From positions 2,831,501 to 2,895,500 of the forward strand of contig NZ_CP146069.1 of assembly GCF_037023735.1 (NCBI RefSeq): a stretch of DNA of 64,000 nt, read 5' to 3'. The position numbers were made by a program, and so were the translations under genes. The notes under the pieces were generated by a model. It ran no database searches, had not been told where the DNA came from, and saw nothing but the letters and a program-made list of their open reading frames with translations. Within the stretch, counting starts at the first letter, position 1. Each line of letters opens with the position of its first letter. The DNA comes from Roseovarius sp. S88 (lineage in GTDB: Bacteria > Pseudomonadota > Alphaproteobacteria > Rhodobacterales > Rhodobacteraceae). This document shows positions 61,706-64,000 of the stretch, piece after piece.

Positions 61706-63964
61706 TCAATAAAAACTCTGCGGATCAATATCCACGGCCAGCCGGAACTGCGCCGACCCTTTCACCGGGGCCACCCATTTTGCCAGCGCAGGCTGCAGCG
61801 CGGCCCCCTTCGGCGCCTTCACCAAAAGCCGTACCCGGTGCCGTCCTCGCACCCGCGCAATCGGGGCCGGGGCAGGTCCAAACACCTGCCCGCCTGCCGC
61901 ACGGATAGGCCCATCATTGCGCGCCAAAAGATTACCGATATCAAAGGCTTCCTGCATATCCGTCGAGGACAGGATAATCCCCGCCATCCGCCCGAAAGGC
62001 GGCACGCCGGCATGGCTGCGCTCCGCCGCTTCGGCGCGCCAGAAGCCTTCTTCGTCACCCGACAGGATCGCCCGAATGACCGGATGCTCAGGTTGAAAAG
62101 TCTGCAGCAAAGCCTGCCCCGGCTTCTCTGCGCGCCCAGCACGCCCTGCCACCTGCCGCATCAGTTGAAACGTCCGCTCCGCCGCCCGCAGGTCTGATCC
62201 CTGCAATCCCAGATCGGCATCGATCACCCCCACAAGCGTTAGATTGGGAAAATTATGCCCCTTCGCAACCAATTGAGTTCCAACGATAATATCTGCCTCA
62301 CCTTCGGCAATCTCGGCAATCTGCGCCTTTAGCGCCCGGGCCGAGCCAAACATGTCCGAGCTGAGCGTCGCAATCCGAGCATCCGGGAAAAGCGCCTGCG
62401 CTTCTTCGGTCAATCGTTCCACCCCCGGCCCCACAGCCGCCAACCGATCTTCGGCCTCGCAGGATGGGCACACGGACGGCATCGGCTTGGTCTCGCCACA
62501 TTGGTGGCACATCAGCCGTTTCAAAAACCGATGCTCAACCATGCGGGCATCACAGTGATCGCAGCCCACCTGATGCCCGCAGGCCCGACAGATCGTGACC
62601 GGTGCGTAACCCCTTCTATTCAGGAACAAAAGCGCCTGTTCCCCGGCCTGCACCCGTGCTTCCACCGCCCTCTGCAAATTTGGTGAAATCCACCGGCTGG
62701 CAGGCAGGCGTTCGGTGCGCATGTCAATCGCGCGCAGGTCGGGCATCACCGCTTCACCAAAGCGCGTATCAAGATCAAGCCGCGCGTATTTGCCTGCCTC
62801 TGCATTGGCCCAGCTTTCCAGGCTTGGCGTCGCTGAGGCGAGAACCACCTGCGCTTCACACAAAGACCCCCGCAAAACAGCCATGTCACGGGCGTTATAC
62901 AGAACCCCATCTTCCTGCTTGTAGGATGTGTCGTGTTCCTCATCGACGACGATCAGGCCAAGGTCTTGAAACGGCAGGAAAAGCGCCGACCTCGCGCCAA
63001 CCACAAGCTGACAACGGCCCTGCCCCACCATCTTCCACACCCGGCGGCGTTCGGTCATAGTCACGCCCGAATGCCATTCGGCCGGGCGTGCGCCAAACCG
63101 TGCCTCTACCCGCGTAAGAAACTCTGCTGTCAGAGCGATCTCAGGCAACAGAACCAGCGCCTGCTGCTTACGGCGCAGCGCCTCGGCCACAGCTTCAAGA
63201 TACACTTCCGTCTTGCCAGAGCCTGTCACACCCCGCAGAAGCGTTGTCTTGAACCGCGCGTTGCGTATCCCGTCATTCAAAGCTTGCGCTGCCGCCGATT
63301 GATCCGGTGTCAAATCCGCCCCCGCAAGGTTCGGATCCAACGGTGGATAAGGCGCATCACGCGGCGTGTCTTCCTCCAGGACAGCTCCCTGTTTCACAAG
63401 GCCTTTTACGACAGAAGACGTTACACCGGCCAGATCGCTCAACTCCTTGAGCGTAAACGCCAAACCCCCGTATTCGCGCAGCGCCTCCAACACCTTTGTG
63501 CGCGCTTTCGTCTCGCGATCCGGCGCGCGGTCCCCCAGCCGATACACCTTTTGCATCGAAGGCGGGTTGCTCAGCCCCGGCGCACGCGTGGCCAGCCGAA
63601 GCATCGCCGGCAAGGGCGTCAGCGTGTAATCCGCCGCGCGTTTGAGAAAGCTCTGCAACTCCTCTCGCATCGGCGCGGCGTCCAGTACGCGGATCACCGA
63701 CCGGATCTTGGCGAGATCGTAATCCCCCTTCCCCGGCCCCCAGACCACGCCGATCACCTTGCGCGGCCCTAAAGGCACCTCGACAAAGCTACCCAGATGG
63801 CACCCGCCTTCGGGGGCTTTGTAATCGAGCGGACGCCCCAAAGGTTGCGTCGTCAGAACAGAGACAAGCGCGCCGGTATCAAAAAAACTGGGCGAAGGAG
63901 ACGTCACAGAAGGCCCTTGGTTAGGAGGTCCCGGATCACGTCCGGGACGGGGGGTTTCGGGCAT
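61706..63964 (-). CDS. priA: Primosomal replication restart helicase PriA
   Basis: Reloads the replisome at repaired forks. The 752 residues have the N-terminal 3'-end-binding domain (LVSVLTTQPLGRPLDYKAPEGG), a winged-helix part, and the SF2 helicase core: Walker A RGVTGSGKTEVYLEAV (near 240), Walker B LIVVDEEHDTSYKQED and VVLASATPSLES. The zinc-binding cysteine module follows (TICRACGHQVGCDHCDARM...LMCHQCGETKPMPSVCPSC, four CxxC pairs). The helicase C domain ends with VGTQLVAKGHNFPNLTLVGVIDADLGL and QVAGRAGRAEKPG. The chosen start has a longer N-terminus than usual; an internal start nearer SPSFFDTGALVSVL would fit the family better. Confidence 0.96.
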   Translation of the reverse strand: MPETPRPGRDPGPPNQGPSVTSPSPSFFDTGALVSVLTTQPLGRPLDYKAPEGGCHLGSFVEVPLGPRKVIGVVWGPGKGDYDLAKIRSVIRVLDAAPMREELQSFLKRAADYTLTPLPAMLRLATRAPGLSNPPSMQKVYRLGDRAPDRETKARTKVLEALREYGGLAFTLKELSDLAGVTSSVVKGLVKQGAVLEEDTPRDAPYPPLDPNLAGADLTPDQSAAAQALNDGIRNARFKTTLLRGVTGSGKTEVYLEAVAEALRRKQQALVLLPEIALTAEFLTRVEARFGARPAEWHSGVTMTERRRVWKMVGQGRCQLVVGARSALFLPFQDLGLIVVDEEHDTSYKQEDGVLYNARDMAVLRGSLCEAQVVLASATPSLESWANAEAGKYARLDLDTRFGEAVMPDLRAIDMRTERLPASRWISPNLQRAVEARVQAGEQALLFLNRRGYAPVTICRACGHQVGCDHCDARMVEHRFLKRLMCHQCGETKPMPSVCPSCEAEDRLAAVGPGVERLTEEAQALFPDARIATLSSDMFGSARALKAQIAEIAEGEADIIVGTQLVAKGHNFPNLTLVGVIDADLGLQGSDLRAAERTFQLMRQVAGRAGRAEKPGQALLQTFQPEHPVIRAILSGDEEGFWRAEAAERSHAGVPPFGRMAGIILSSTDMQEAFDIGNLLARNDGPIRAAGGQVFGPAPAPIARVRGRHRVRLLVKAPKGAALQPALAKWVAPVKGSAQFRLAVDIDPQSFY

Positions 63965-64000
63965 CCACTCTATGAGGTAAAGCCAAAAGAGAAAAACCCA

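Noticed and set aside
1..64000. tRNA, rRNA, transposase or prophage genes
   Set aside because: I looked on both strands in the gaps between genes and saw no cloverleaf pattern, integrase or transposase; gene order is that of the core chromosome.

Overview
The window is a 64 kb piece of an alphaproteobacterial chromosome, most likely from the Roseobacter group (Rhodobacteraceae). Four things point there: a gcrA-type cell-cycle regulator, the block ctaC-cyoE-ctaG-ctaE-surf1-thrC-M16 peptidase, the run ruvCAB-ybgC-tolQRAB-pal-cpoB-tilS-ftsH, and a Caulobacter-style tad/cpa pilus locus. Base composition is moderately GC-rich by eye. I see no rRNA or tRNA genes, no insertion sequence and no CRISPR array. 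Most of the window is core chromosome.

Layout. 1-6.4 kb holds the 5' part of lepA, two small exported proteins, an ABC-2 permease, gcrA, an MBL-fold protein, an exonuclease/phosphatase-like membrane protein and a GNAT acetyltransferase. 6.4-14.2 kb is a reverse-strand respiratory cluster: ctaC, cyoE, a 53-residue membrane protein, ctaG, ctaE, a DUF4272 protein, then surf1, thrC, the M16 peptidase and the GNAT gene. The last four are joined by 4-base overlaps. 14.3-20 kb carries tldD, dprA and topA. A lytic transglycosylase gene then stands head-to-head with the pilus locus. 21.2-34 kb is that locus: three tandem flp pilin genes, cpaB, cpaC, an OmpA-domain lipoprotein in the usual cpaD place, cpaE, cpaF, tadB, tadC, two TPR lipoproteins, a prepilin peptidase and an unusual winged-helix/AAA ATPase. 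34-44 kb contains a ligase-associated type helicase and its phosphoesterase partner pdeM, a membrane LytTR regulator, a hotdog thioesterase, folD and fhs (one-carbon metabolism), a Tat-type agmatine deiminase homologue, a MOSC protein and an outer-membrane barrel. 44-57 kb is one long reverse-strand run from ruvC through tol-pal to ftsH and a Tam-like methyltransferase. 57-64 kb ends with a DUF1127 protein, prmA, an MFS transporter, an alpha/beta-hydrolase-fold protein beside an HxlR regulator, a five-copy 11-bp repeat and priA.

How the genes work together. The ctaC-surf1 block makes and matures the aa3-type cytochrome oxidase (subunits II and III, heme O synthesis, CuB insertion, assembly). 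The tad block builds a type IVc adhesion pilus, and the neighbouring transglycosylase may open peptidoglycan for it. Tol-Pal with CpoB keeps the outer membrane attached during division. RuvABC resolves Holliday junctions, and PriA, DprA and TopA serve replication, recombination and topology.

The most striking sequence-level observation is four single-base frameshifts in otherwise well-conserved genes (tldD, topA, tadC, tilS). topA and tilS have lost one C from a C-run. tldD and tadC carry one extra A in the same ten-base context, CGCAGAATCC, which includes a GANTC (CcrM methylation) site. Consensus errors, possibly linked to methylation, look more likely than real mutations in two normally essential genes. 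The best biological leads are the pilus-locus ATPase, the alpha/beta-hydrolase-fold protein without its catalytic histidine, the MBL protein with an altered metal site, and the phased 11-bp repeat.
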